Numbered from the stretch's first letter, positions 1-6,935 are shown. The stretch: 14,501 nucleotides of DNA from Chitinophagaceae bacterium UBA2793 (GCA_002352045.1 DEHT01000032.1:1-14501), one strand, 5' to 3'. The notes: generated from the sequence alone by a model not told the origin. Numbers and translations are program-made.

Positions 1-2
1 CC

Positions 3-28
3 AAAAAAGCCGCTCTTTTCAGAACGGC
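3..28 (-). terminator. Intrinsic terminator after rpsG
   Basis: Read on the minus strand, an 8-bp stem GCCGUUCU/AGAGCGGC (one G-U wobble) closes a GAAA tetraloop and is followed by six U. It begins 30 nt past the rpsG stop, so it would end or attenuate the rpsL-rpsG transcript before whatever gene lies beyond the window edge (usually fusA in this phylum). Confidence 0.85.
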
Positions 29-57
29 CATTTGAGTTTGTATTATGAGTTCGTTTA

Positions 58-525
58 TTAAACTTTAAAGTGAGCAAAAGCTTTATTAGCTTCGGCCATA
101 CGGTGTGTATCTTCTTTCTTTTTAAAAGAAGCACCTTCGCCTTTGCTTGCAGCAACAATTTCGTTGGCTAATTTTTCTGCCATGCTACGGCCATTTCTTT
201 CACGGCTGTAACGTACCATCCATTTAATGCTCAAAGAAACTTTTCTGTCGGCACGTACTTCACTTGGAATTTGGAAAGTAGCACCACCAATACGGCGGCT
301 ACGAACTTCAACACCGGGAGTGATATTCGACAATGCTTTTTTCCAAACTTCGTATCCATCTTCACCGGTAGTTTTAGCTACTTTTTCCAAAGCATCGTAG
401 AAGATATTATAAGCTCCGCTTTTTTTACCTTCCCACATTAGGTTGTTCACAAAACGGGTAACCAGTTTATCGTTAAACTTTGGATCGGGAGCTAAAGGAA
501 GTTTTTTGGCTTGTGCTTTACGCAT
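58..525 (-). CDS. rpsG: 30S ribosomal protein S7
   Basis: Small-subunit ribosomal protein S7, a primary binder of the 3' major domain of 16S rRNA that nucleates head assembly and contacts the E-site tRNA. The 155-residue length is normal for bacterial S7. The conserved N-terminal stretch with basic residues and the motif RFVNNLMWEGKKSGAY (about residues 24-39), the central RRIGGATFQIP segment and the C-terminal MAEANKAFAHF helix are all present. It is the second cistron of a two-gene unit behind rpsL, separated by 52 nt that hold a hairpin. The start is the first in-frame ATG after an A-rich leader; there is no evident Shine-Dalgarno sequence, as is usual in Bacteroidota. In E. coli S7 is the translational repressor of its own operon (established knowledge); whether this holds here is inference. 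Confidence 0.97.
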   Translation of the reverse strand: MRKAQAKKLPLAPDPKFNDKLVTRFVNNLMWEGKKSGAYNIFYDALEKVAKTTGEDGYEVWKKALSNITPGVEVRSRRIGGATFQIPSEVRADRKVSLSIKWMVRYSRERNGRSMAEKLANEIVAASKGEGASFKKKEDTHRMAEANKAFAHFKV

Positions 526-542
526 TGTATTATTTTTTTAAC

Positions 543-559
543 TAAGTACTTTGTACTTA
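543..559 (-). promoter_or_regulatory. Hairpin between rpsL and rpsG
   Basis: A perfect 7-bp inverted repeat, TAAGTAC-TTT-GTACTTA, sits between the rpsL stop and the rpsG start, 17 nt before the rpsG ATG. It has no downstream U-run of terminator type adjacent in the right register, and both genes belong to one unit, so a regulatory or mRNA-stability role is more likely than termination. In E. coli the S12-S7 intercistronic region is the S7 feedback target; a matching role here is an inference. Confidence 0.5.
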
Positions 560-577
560 CTACTTATTACTATTTAA

Positions 578-952
578 TTATTTCTTTGCTTTTTTAGTAC
601 CGTATTTACTGCGGCTTTGCTTGCGGTCTTTTACACCTGCAGTATCTAAGCTACCACGAACGATATGATAACGAACACCCGGCAAATCTTTAACCCTACC
701 ACCACGAATCAACACAATACTGTGCTCTTGCAGGTTGTGGCCTTCACCCGGGATATAAGCGATAACTTCAATTTTATTGGTCAAACGAACTTTGGCTACT
801 TTGCGCAAAGCTGAGTTTGGTTTTTTAGGGGTAGTTGTATAAACCCTTGTACATACACCACGACGCTGCGGGCAGGCATCCAAAGCTCTTGATTTGCTTT
901 TTGCCTTAATTACTTCTCTACCTTTTCTTACTAATTGTTGAATAGTTGGCAT
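578..952 (-). CDS. rpsL: 30S ribosomal protein S12
   Basis: Decoding-centre protein S12 of the small ribosomal subunit, 124 residues, the usual length. Near-universal motifs are intact: CTRVYTTTPKKPNSALRK (residues 34-51), GEGHNLQEHS (69-78) and GGRVKDLPGVRYH (84-96). Lys43 and Lys88, the classical sites of streptomycin-resistance substitutions, are both the wild-type lysine, and Asp89, the residue methylthiolated in many bacteria, is present. It is the first gene of the rpsL-rpsG unit, preceded by a very good Bacteroidota promoter giving a leader of only about 20 nt. The leader is A-rich rather than Shine-Dalgarno-bearing. Confidence 0.98.
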   Translation of the reverse strand: MPTIQQLVRKGREVIKAKSKSRALDACPQRRGVCTRVYTTTPKKPNSALRKVAKVRLTNKIEVIAYIPGEGHNLQEHSIVLIRGGRVKDLPGVRYHIVRGSLDTAGVKDRKQSRSKYGTKKAKK

Positions 953-976
953 TAATTAACCTTTTTTTTCGGACGG

Positions 977-1007
977 CAAAGGTAGGGTTTATACTTTAAT
1001 TTCAAAA
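977..1007 (-). promoter_or_regulatory. Promoter of rpsL-rpsG
   Basis: On the minus strand there is a TTTTG -33 element (1003-1007), an 18-nt spacer and a TACCTTTG -7 element (977-984), an exact match to the Bacteroidota consensus TTTG-N17-22-TAnnTTTG. Transcription would start near 970, about 18-20 nt before the rpsL ATG. Confidence 0.85.
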
Positions 1008-1039
1008 CAGATTTTAAAAAAATATTCTTCTTTTTATAG

Positions 1040-1064
1040 AAAAAGCCGCTCATTGGCGGCATTT
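1040..1064 (-). terminator. Intrinsic terminator after ilvE
   Basis: On the minus strand a GCCGC-CAATGA-GCGGC hairpin (1045-1060) is followed by UUUUUC. It lies 30 nt after the ilvE stop and just upstream of the rpsL promoter, insulating the ribosomal unit from ilvE transcription. Confidence 0.75.
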
Positions 1065-1089
1065 TAAACTTTTATAGTAAGAATTTTAA

Positions 1090-2154
1090 TTAAATCTTCT
1101 GCATCCAGCCATGCGTATCAGCTACTTTACCATAGCGAATATCGTTCATTCTTTGCTTTACAGAAGGAGCTGTTGTCCAACTATTTACATCAAATTCCAT
1201 CGTGTAATCCTTATACCTAAGCTCCTTAATAAGGCTTATAGTAGCGGCGGTACCTGTTCCAAAAACTTCTTTTAGCTCTCCGGCTTTATGCGCTTCAATT
1301 ATTTCATCAATATTTAGGCTTCTTTCTTCTACAGTAAGGCCTAAATCTTTCAACACCTGAATTACGCTGTCTCTGGTAACGCCGGCTAAAATGGTTCCGG
1401 ATTCGAGGCCCGGCGTAATTGCTTTATTGCCAATAATAAAAAATACGTTCATGGTTCCACATTCCTGCACATATTTATGCTCAAACGCATCGGTCCAAAG
1501 TACCTGATCGTAGCCTTTCTTTTTAGCCTCAGCAGTGGCATACATGGCAGCACCATAATTCCCGGCAGCTTTAGCATATCCTACTCCACCGGGTACAGCT
1601 CTTACATACTGTTCCTCTACATAAATACGCATAGGTGTAGCATAATAAGGCCCGGTAGGACTCAAAATAATCATAAACTTATATTTCTCGCTTGGCCTCA
1701 CCCCAATCATTTCGTCGCTGCTAAACATAAACGGACGAATATATAAGGAATGATCTGGTTTATTAGGAACCCAGTTCCTATCTAAATTAATTAAGGTGCG
1801 CATTCCTTCCATAAATAAATGCTCGGGTACTTCAGGCATTTGCATTCTTACGGCAGAAATATTAAAGCGTTTATAATTATCGAGCGGGCGAAAAATTTGT
1901 ACTTCGCCTGCTTCATTTTTATAAGCTTTTATACCTTCAAAAATAGCCTGGCCATAATGAATGGCTGCCAATGAAGGTTCCAATAATAAAGGTTGATAAG
2001 GTTTTATTTCTACATTTCTCCATTCACCATCTTCAAAATCTGCTTCCAGCATGTAGTCGGTAAAATATTTCCCGAAAGGAATATTTTCGAGATTAATGTC
2101 GGTAAGTTTACTACGTTCTATTTTCGTAATATTAAAATCGGCGGCGGCAATCAT
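1090..2154 (-). CDS. ilvE: Branched-chain amino acid aminotransferase
   Basis: PLP-dependent class IV aminotransferase that interconverts leucine, isoleucine and valine with their 2-oxo acids using glutamate/2-oxoglutarate; cytosolic. The 354-residue length fits the longer BCAT type II group. Visible motifs are the HYGQAIFEGIKAY segment (66-78), the PLP Schiff-base lysine in GYAKAAGNY (Lys195), the QECGTMNVFF stretch (Glu231 contacts PLP) and the phosphate-binding FGTGTAA region (about 299-305). The start at the longest ATG puts it 58 nt from the divergent upstream operon. It appears monocistronic, with a terminator behind it. No truncation or missing key residue is seen. Confidence 0.96.
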   Translation of the reverse strand: MIAAADFNITKIERSKLTDINLENIPFGKYFTDYMLEADFEDGEWRNVEIKPYQPLLLEPSLAAIHYGQAIFEGIKAYKNEAGEVQIFRPLDNYKRFNISAVRMQMPEVPEHLFMEGMRTLINLDRNWVPNKPDHSLYIRPFMFSSDEMIGVRPSEKYKFMIILSPTGPYYATPMRIYVEEQYVRAVPGGVGYAKAAGNYGAAMYATAEAKKKGYDQVLWTDAFEHKYVQECGTMNVFFIIGNKAITPGLESGTILAGVTRDSVIQVLKDLGLTVEERSLNIDEIIEAHKAGELKEVFGTGTAATISLIKELRYKDYTMEFDVNSWTTAPSVKQRMNDIRYGKVADTHGWMQKI

Positions 2155-2166
2155 AATCGTTAATTT

Positions 2167-2184
2167 TACATTTCTGCAAAGAAA
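2167..2184. promoter_or_regulatory. Back-to-back candidate -7 boxes, ilvE and psi-like operon
   Basis: The 57-nt gap between the divergent genes holds TACATTTC on the plus strand (2167-2174) and TTTCTTTGC on the minus strand (2177-2184), each one base off TAnnTTTG and almost touching. Clear -33 boxes are not seen. These are weak candidates for divergent promoters; the gap must contain promoters of some kind because the two genes point away from each other. Confidence 0.35.
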
Positions 2185-2211
2185 CGAAAAATAAAACAGT
2201 TAAAACAGTAT

Positions 2212-2709
2212 ATGAGTATTGACAGTATTCAATTAACATCTGTATTGGTTGAAAAATTATATAACAAGCATTTGTATAATTTTAATACAGCCGGCCACAA
2301 CACATCGAAAGAAAAAAATGATGGTTTCAAAAGCCTGGGGAACAATGAAAAAAATATATTGATTATTGTAAACGAGCCCCATGCATTGCACGTTCAGGAG
2401 GATGACCTTAAACTGTTAACCGGTATTTTATCAGCATGTAAGTTATCTGTTGCAGATGTAGCCCTGGTAAATACCGACAAAAATACATTTGCCAATTTTT
2501 CAACATTAAACGAAACTTTCAATCCTGCAATAGTATTGTTGTTTGGCGTAACGCCGGATGCATTAGATTTTCCAATGGAGTTTCCTCTGTTTCAATTGCA
2601 GCAATACAATCGACAAAAATATCTTTCCTCTCCATCGCTTAGTGAAATTTCAATAGACAAATCTTTAAAGAAAAACTTGTGGGACATTCTTCAAAAAATA
2701 TTTAACTAA
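2212..2709 (+). CDS. Uncharacterised protein, possible DNA Pol III psi-like (HolD)
   Basis: A 165-residue cytoplasmic protein with no signal peptide or membrane segment. A poorly conserved, charged N-terminus (about 1-46) is followed by an alternating strand/helix pattern: ILIIVNEP (49-56), an acidic helix DDLKLLTGILSAC (64-76), DVALVN (82-87), AIVLLFG (106-112) and a C-terminal SPSLSEI...LKKNLWDILQKIF (140-164). This order, especially hydrophobic strand-L-helix-xVxLxN and the terminal SPxLxxI-x8-LWxxL signature, resembles what I recall of the DNA polymerase III psi subunit (HolD), which joins the clamp loader to the chi subunit and SSB. The match is from memory of the family pattern and not a search. 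It is the first gene of an operon, and its TAA overlaps the rdgB ATG by one base (TAATG), implying coupled translation. It could instead be an unrelated lineage-specific protein. Confidence 0.85.
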   Translation: MSIDSIQLTSVLVEKLYNKHLYNFNTAGHNTSKEKNDGFKSLGNNEKNILIIVNEPHALHVQEDDLKLLTGILSACKLSVADVALVNTDKNTFANFSTLNETFNPAIVLLFGVTPDALDFPMEFPLFQLQQYNRQKYLSSPSLSEISIDKSLKKNLWDILQKIFN

Positions 2710-3305
2710 TGGCACTACCAAGTATCATTTTTGCCAGCAACAATCTACACAAGGCAAACGAAATAAGAGCTGTGCTTGCAGATTTGTTGAGCATACAAAC
2801 TTTAAAAGAAGCAGGAATTTTAATTGAAATCCCTGAGCCGCATGATACATTGGAAGCCAATGCCAGTGAAAAGTCGGGTGTGATAAATAAACTAAGTGGT
2901 AAAAATTGCTTTAGTGAAGATAGCGGCTTGGAAGTAGAAGCATTACAGGGAGAACCTGGTGTAAAGAGTGCACGCTATGCCGATAATGAACCTCATTATA
3001 AAAATAATATTGACAAATTGCTTCAAAAGATAAAGGCCGTTACCGATAGGACTGCACGATTTAGAACGGTAATTTCTTTACAATTAGATGGTCAAGAATA
3101 TTTTTTTGAAGGAGTCTGCAATGGCAGAATAACTTACACGGAAAAAGGTGAAGAAGGCTTTGGTTACGACCCCGTTTTTATACCTGATGGGGCTTCCAAA
3201 ACCTTTGCTGAAATGGGCATGGATGAAAAAAACATATATAGCCACCGAAAAAAAGCAACTGAAAAATTAGTAACCTTTTTAAAGGATTATTATGACAAGA
3301 ATTAA
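2709..3305 (+). CDS. rdgB: XTP/dITP diphosphatase (Ham1/RdgB family)
   Basis: Hydrolyses non-canonical purine nucleoside triphosphates (dITP, XTP, ITP) to monophosphate and pyrophosphate, keeping deaminated purines out of DNA and RNA. At 198 residues it is typical length. Key motifs are the N-terminal substrate-binding SNNLHKANEI (10-19), the catalytic SEDSGLEV (Asp71), GFGYDPVF (150-157) and the base-recognition SHRKKA (178-183). The segment usually written TGxTFxENAxxKA is a divergent HDTLEANASEKS. The start is fixed by the one-base TAATG overlap with the upstream gene, and its 3' end overlaps the next gene by 14 nt, so all three cistrons are probably translated from one mRNA. Confidence 0.96.
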   Translation: MALPSIIFASNNLHKANEIRAVLADLLSIQTLKEAGILIEIPEPHDTLEANASEKSGVINKLSGKNCFSEDSGLEVEALQGEPGVKSARYADNEPHYKNNIDKLLQKIKAVTDRTARFRTVISLQLDGQEYFFEGVCNGRITYTEKGEEGFGYDPVFIPDGASKTFAEMGMDEKNIYSHRKKATEKLVTFLKDYYDKN

Positions 3306-3723
3306 ACTGCAAGTACCTGATAAAGTAATTTATGAAACCGTAATCACTGTTAGAATTACCGATATAAACTATGGCAACCACCTGGGCAATGATGCATTGG
3401 TTAGTATTCTTCATGAAGCAAGAATGCAATGGCTGGCCAGTATGAATTACAGCGAACTAAATTTTGCTGGAACTTCTCTTATTATGTGCGATTTGGCAAT
3501 TGAATATAAAAATGAAGGCTTTTATAAAGATGAACTAGTCATAAAAATTTCAATTGGAGAAGTTTCATCGGTTGGGTTTGAAATATATTATCACATTTTC
3601 AATCAGCACAATAAAGAAATTGCAAAAGCAAAAACAGGTATGGTTTGTTTTAATTATGAAATCAAAAAAATGACGGCTGTGCCAGATTTTTTTTTACAGC
3701 AAATCAATCTTAAAAACAATTAA
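3292..3723 (+). CDS. Acyl-CoA thioesterase, hotdog fold (4HBT/FadM-like)
   Basis: A 143-residue single-domain hotdog protein expected to hydrolyse an acyl-CoA thioester in the cytosol. The diagnostic segment TDINYGNHLGNDALV (23-37) is followed by the long helix ILHEARMQWL (39-48), with Asp24 in the position of the 4-hydroxybenzoyl-CoA thioesterase nucleophile/base. The strands ending in AKAKTGMVCFNYE (about 112-124) are the usual final sheet strand. The substrate cannot be read from sequence. It starts 14 nt inside rdgB in another frame, making it the last gene of the psi-like/rdgB operon. It converges on aroE with only 14 nt between stops, a T-rich gap without a clear hairpin terminator. Confidence 0.88.
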   Translation: MTRIKLQVPDKVIYETVITVRITDINYGNHLGNDALVSILHEARMQWLASMNYSELNFAGTSLIMCDLAIEYKNEGFYKDELVIKISIGEVSSVGFEIYYHIFNQHNKEIAKAKTGMVCFNYEIKKMTAVPDFFLQQINLKNN

Positions 3724-3737
3724 GTTTTTTTCACAAT

Positions 3738-4475
3738 TTAAAATTCATTCCAAATTCTCCAATTCTCTTCAGCCTGTAACACCAGCATATCATATCCGTT
3801 TTTAATGATAGCTCCTTTTACTTTTCCTTCTTTTAAAAAAGCGGTTTCATCGGGGCGATAAACCAAATCGTACAAAAAATGGCGGGAAGAAATGAATTGA
3901 TAGGGCAAGGCAGGCTTTTCATTTACATTGGGGTAAGTACCTACCGGGCTGGCATTGATAATGATGCTATATTCTTCCATCAACTTTTCATCTACTTCCT
4001 CATAGTTAATTCTTCCAGACCTGTTAGCTTCCCTAGAAACCAGTAAAAATGGAATATTATTTTTTGCCAACACAAATTGTACTGCTTTAGAAGCCCCGCC
4101 TGTGCCTAATATCAAAGCTTTAGTATGATGGCTTTGCAACAAAGGTTTAAAAGATTTTTCGAACCCAATAACATCTGTATTATGCCCTTTTAATCCATCC
4201 GGTAAAAATTCAATACAGTTTACTGCTCCAATTTTTTTTGCTTCTTCGGAGATAGTTTGCAGGTAAGGAATCACCATTTCTTTGTAAGGAATAGTTACTG
4301 CAAGGCCATGTAACAAAGTATTGCCCGATAGCAGATTTGGGAACTGCTCAATTCCTTCAATTGGGAATAACTCAAACGAACAATCCGCCAGGCTCTCTTT
4401 CTCAAATTTTTCAGTAAAATATTTTTTTGAAAAAGAATGCCCCAGCGGATATCCTATTAAGCCGTATAAATTCAT
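3738..4475 (-). CDS. aroE: Shikimate dehydrogenase (NADP+)
   Basis: Reduces 3-dehydroshikimate to shikimate with NADPH, the fourth step from DAHP in the chorismate pathway. The 245-residue length is on the short side but normal for Bacteroidota. Substrate-binding GYPLGHSFSK (8-17), catalytic Lys65 in VTIPYKE, GAVN (83-86), GHNTDVIGF with catalytic Asp101, the NADP-binding LGTGGASKAV (123-132) and the late YDLVYRPDETAFL segment are all seen. One oddity is that the residue normally Asn (or Ser) before VTIPYK is Ala59 (codon GCA). It lies 77 nt downstream of the comA-like gene on the same strand; the gap holds a short TTGAAAG tandem repeat and no convincing promoter, so co-transcription with the upstream gene is possible. 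Confidence 0.95.
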   Translation of the reverse strand: MNLYGLIGYPLGHSFSKKYFTEKFEKESLADCSFELFPIEGIEQFPNLLSGNTLLHGLAVTIPYKEMVIPYLQTISEEAKKIGAVNCIEFLPDGLKGHNTDVIGFEKSFKPLLQSHHTKALILGTGGASKAVQFVLAKNNIPFLLVSREANRSGRINYEEVDEKLMEEYSIIINASPVGTYPNVNEKPALPYQFISSRHFLYDLVYRPDETAFLKEGKVKGAIIKNGYDMLVLQAEENWRIWNEF

Positions 4476-4552
4476 ATTAAATTGAAAGTTGAAAGTTCAA
4501 ATGCAACTTTAAAATATGCTTTTTTTATCACTACCAATTAAACATTGCAATG

Positions 4553-5314
4553 CTACTTATCAAGGTACAAACTAAATGTATCTCCTCTTAAACCAATACG
4601 CATTGCTTCCAAAGCAATCATTTCAGTTGGAGCAATGTTTCCGAGGTTTACGTTGCAACCTATCAATTCAAGAAAATAAAGTTGCTGTGCTTTTTGGGGT
4701 GCTTCCCAAATAATTTGTTCTTCTGGAATTTGAGTAAGAATTTCCTGTACCAGGCCTTCTCTTACTTCGCCCGAACCCCTGTAAATACCTACATTACCAG
4801 CCTCTCTTGCTTCTGCAATTACATAGGTGGAGCCGGCATTTAGTTCAGCTCTCATTAATTCTATCCACTTATAAGGAGGAATAATATGTGCAGCATCTTT
4901 ACTACCTACTTCACTTAAAACTGTTCCATGTTTAGTGAGTTTTTCAATATATCCACATTTTTCTGCGTGAGGTATTGTGATTGAACCATCACTTACCTCC
5001 ATGTGCGATATGCCATAATCTTTACAAACGGCTATATAATCATCTATTTGGTTACGCACCAGAAATGCTTCAAATAATGTTCCCCCAAAATAAATAGGAA
5101 TATTATAGGATTTATAAACTTCTAATTTTTCTTTCAAATTAGGCGTAACATAAGAAGTTCCAAAACCTAATTTCACAATATCTACATAAGGATGAGATAC
5201 GCTCATAAAATTCTTTGCATCTTCAATACTAAGTCCTTTATCCATCACCATAGTGATACCCGATGTACGAGGTTTTGGATTTCTTTCGGGCATTTGTGTA
5301 AGGTTAAAATTCAT
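4553..5314 (-). CDS. comA: Phosphosulfolactate synthase family protein (ComA-like)
   Basis: TIM-barrel enzyme of the ComA family, which in methanogens adds sulfite to phosphoenolpyruvate to give (2R)-phospho-3-sulfolactate, the first step to coenzyme M. The chosen start gives 253 residues, matching the family. The hallmark opening PRTSGITMVMDKGL, then YVDIVKLGFGTSYV, YFGGTLFEAF, the MEVSDGSITIP segment, the LSEVGSKD strand, VIAEAREAGNVGIY and the final LGNIAPTEMIALEAMRIGLR are typical. A longer frame starting at 5350 is rejected, since an exact TAnnTTTG -7 box (5338-5345) would lie inside it; ATG at 5314 leaves a leader of about 17 nt. No other coenzyme M gene is nearby, so the product may feed sulfolactate, cysteate or sulfonolipid metabolism, which is inference. 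Confidence 0.88.
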   Translation of the reverse strand: MNFNLTQMPERNPKPRTSGITMVMDKGLSIEDAKNFMSVSHPYVDIVKLGFGTSYVTPNLKEKLEVYKSYNIPIYFGGTLFEAFLVRNQIDDYIAVCKDYGISHMEVSDGSITIPHAEKCGYIEKLTKHGTVLSEVGSKDAAHIIPPYKWIELMRAELNAGSTYVIAEAREAGNVGIYRGSGEVREGLVQEILTQIPEEQIIWEAPQKAQQLYFLELIGCNVNLGNIAPTEMIALEAMRIGLRGDTFSLYLDK

Positions 5315-5331
5315 ATATGTATCTAAATTTA

Positions 5332-5359
5332 TGGCTGCAAATATATTCAATAGCAGCCA
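5332..5359 (-). promoter_or_regulatory. comA-like gene promoter within a 7-bp inverted repeat
   Basis: The minus strand carries TATATTTGC (-7 element at 5338-5345). It is flanked by inverted 7-mers TGGCTGC (5332-5338) and GCAGCCA (5353-5359) with a 14-nt spacer. No good -33 box is seen, which would fit a promoter needing an activator. The -7 match also decides the downstream start codon of the gene. Confidence 0.5.
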
Positions 5360-5398
5360 ACTAAGTTGTTACTATGATCAAAATCAGGGATACTAAGT

Positions 5399-6823
5399 TT
5401 ACTTGAAAAGTTTTTTCTTTTTGTACTGTGCAATTATTTCAACCACTTGCTGATGTTGTAAAATGGAAGGATTTAATTCAATAAATTTTTTAATAAGCTT
5501 AGGGTTAGCATTTAAGCCGGTTTCCAGGGTAACAATACCTTCTTTAATTCTGCCTACCGAAATAAGGAACATACTTTTATAAAAAAGAAAAATGGGTTTA
5601 CCATCTGTTTGCTCAAAGGCAAAATCTGAATATTCAATTCCCTCTTCAAAGAGTTGACCTTCCAACATGCATTTTAGCAGTTCCTGCCAACCATTGGTAT
5701 TTTTTGGTCGAACCCTTACTACCAGCCCAAAATAAGAAATGGCTTCATCAATATTATTCAATTGCATATAACATTGCCCCAATGCCAGGTTGTATTCGGG
5801 TTGCATACTATGCATTTTGGCGGCAGCCTGTAATTGCTTAATAGCACTTTGCCACGAGCCTTCATTCATATAGGTACAGGCAATTTTATAATACATTTGA
5901 CTATCTTCTGCATTTAAGTGGCTGGCTTTTTTATAATAAAACCTTGCCTGTGGATAGTTGGTCAGTTTATCGTAGCAATGCCCAATGGCTTCGTAAATTA
6001 CCGCTTCCGGCCTTGAAAGTTCTGCTACTTTTTCAAGCATCTCAATTGCTTCTTTGTACTTTCTTAATCTTATGTATGCATCGCCCATATTGCGATATGC
6101 GTAATCAAATTTTTCATCAATGGCCACTGCGTAGTTGTAAGCATCAATTGCTTTTTCGTACAATTTAATTCCCTGGTAGGCTGCACCAAGGTTAAACCAC
6201 GCCAGTTCATTAAAAGGATATTGCTCAATAATTCGTTGGTGAATTTTAATTCCCTCTTCGTTACGACCGGTAAAATCGGTCCAAAAGCAAATTTTATAAA
6301 GGGCTTCTTCGCTATTGGGGTCGATGGTTAAAATAAGCGCAAAACAATCGAATACTTTTTCAAAATTTTCATAATCGTCATATACGTCGGCTAATTCGAA
6401 AAGCAGGTCTAGCTTTTCATCGCCTTCAAAGGTTTCTATGGCAGCTTCCAGCACTTCTGCAGCTTTTTCCTGTTCATCTAAAGCCAGGTAGGCATCGGTT
6501 TTCAAAATAAAGAGGTTGGTATCAGTACTGTCGAGGGTTTCTGCGGCTTCTAAAATTTGTAGCGCCTGCTGGTATTTACGGAGACTAATTAAAATATCGG
6601 CTTTACCAAGTAATAATGAAGCTGAATATGGATATTGATAAATGCCGTATTCCACAGCTTCTAAAGCCTTTTGGAACTGTTCCTTTTCTTCGTAAAATTC
6701 TATAATTCGTTCAAAACCATCCTCTTCAATAAACGAATTGGGCAATCCATTTTTAAGATTTTCGAACTGGAGAAGTAACTCTCTGATCTCTTCACGATCC
6801 TGACGATAAGGGTTTTTACTCAT
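5399..6823 (-). CDS. Cytoplasmic tetratricopeptide repeat protein
   Basis: A 474-residue protein built almost wholly of TPR-type helix pairs, about ten to twelve units, for example the units around residues 80-113, 205-238 and 239-272, with the W/Y-x2-G/A/Y...A...P spacing (ALEAVEYGIYQYP, AWFNLGAAYQGIKLYEKAI, AYRNMGDAYIRLRKYKEAI). There is no signal peptide, transmembrane segment or catalytic domain. The N-terminal 45 residues are acidic and helical and the C-terminus ends in a lysine-rich KKKKLFK. Such proteins are scaffolds, so a specific partner cannot be named. It precedes the comA-like gene and aroE on the same strand; I recall TPR proteins near aroE in other Bacteroidota, but that is memory, not a check. 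The first ATG is used; no clear -7 box precedes it. Confidence 0.9.
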   Translation of the reverse strand: MSKNPYRQDREEIRELLLQFENLKNGLPNSFIEEDGFERIIEFYEEKEQFQKALEAVEYGIYQYPYSASLLLGKADILISLRKYQQALQILEAAETLDSTDTNLFILKTDAYLALDEQEKAAEVLEAAIETFEGDEKLDLLFELADVYDDYENFEKVFDCFALILTIDPNSEEALYKICFWTDFTGRNEEGIKIHQRIIEQYPFNELAWFNLGAAYQGIKLYEKAIDAYNYAVAIDEKFDYAYRNMGDAYIRLRKYKEAIEMLEKVAELSRPEAVIYEAIGHCYDKLTNYPQARFYYKKASHLNAEDSQMYYKIACTYMNEGSWQSAIKQLQAAAKMHSMQPEYNLALGQCYMQLNNIDEAISYFGLVVRVRPKNTNGWQELLKCMLEGQLFEEGIEYSDFAFEQTDGKPIFLFYKSMFLISVGRIKEGIVTLETGLNANPKLIKKFIELNPSILQHQQVVEIIAQYKKKKLFK

Positions 6824-6935
6824 AATATTAACGGAATAGGTTATGGTAATTTACCGATTTTTACTACACTTTCCAAGTAAAAACTTATTAACACAACCTT
6901 TGCAAAATAAAATAAAATATTTTGTGATGAATGGC

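Noticed and set aside
1477..1746. 89-codon plus-strand open frame inside ilvE
   Set aside because: It lies wholly antisense to a well-conserved enzyme and its product has no recognisable features.
3178..3429. 83-codon minus-strand frame across the rdgB/thioesterase junction
   Set aside because: Antisense to two well-supported overlapping genes with clear family motifs.
5360..5399. Two copies of ACTAAGTT, 32 nt apart, before the comA-like gene
   Set aside because: An 8-mer repeat in AT-rich DNA, one copy overlapping the end of the TPR gene; too weak to call.
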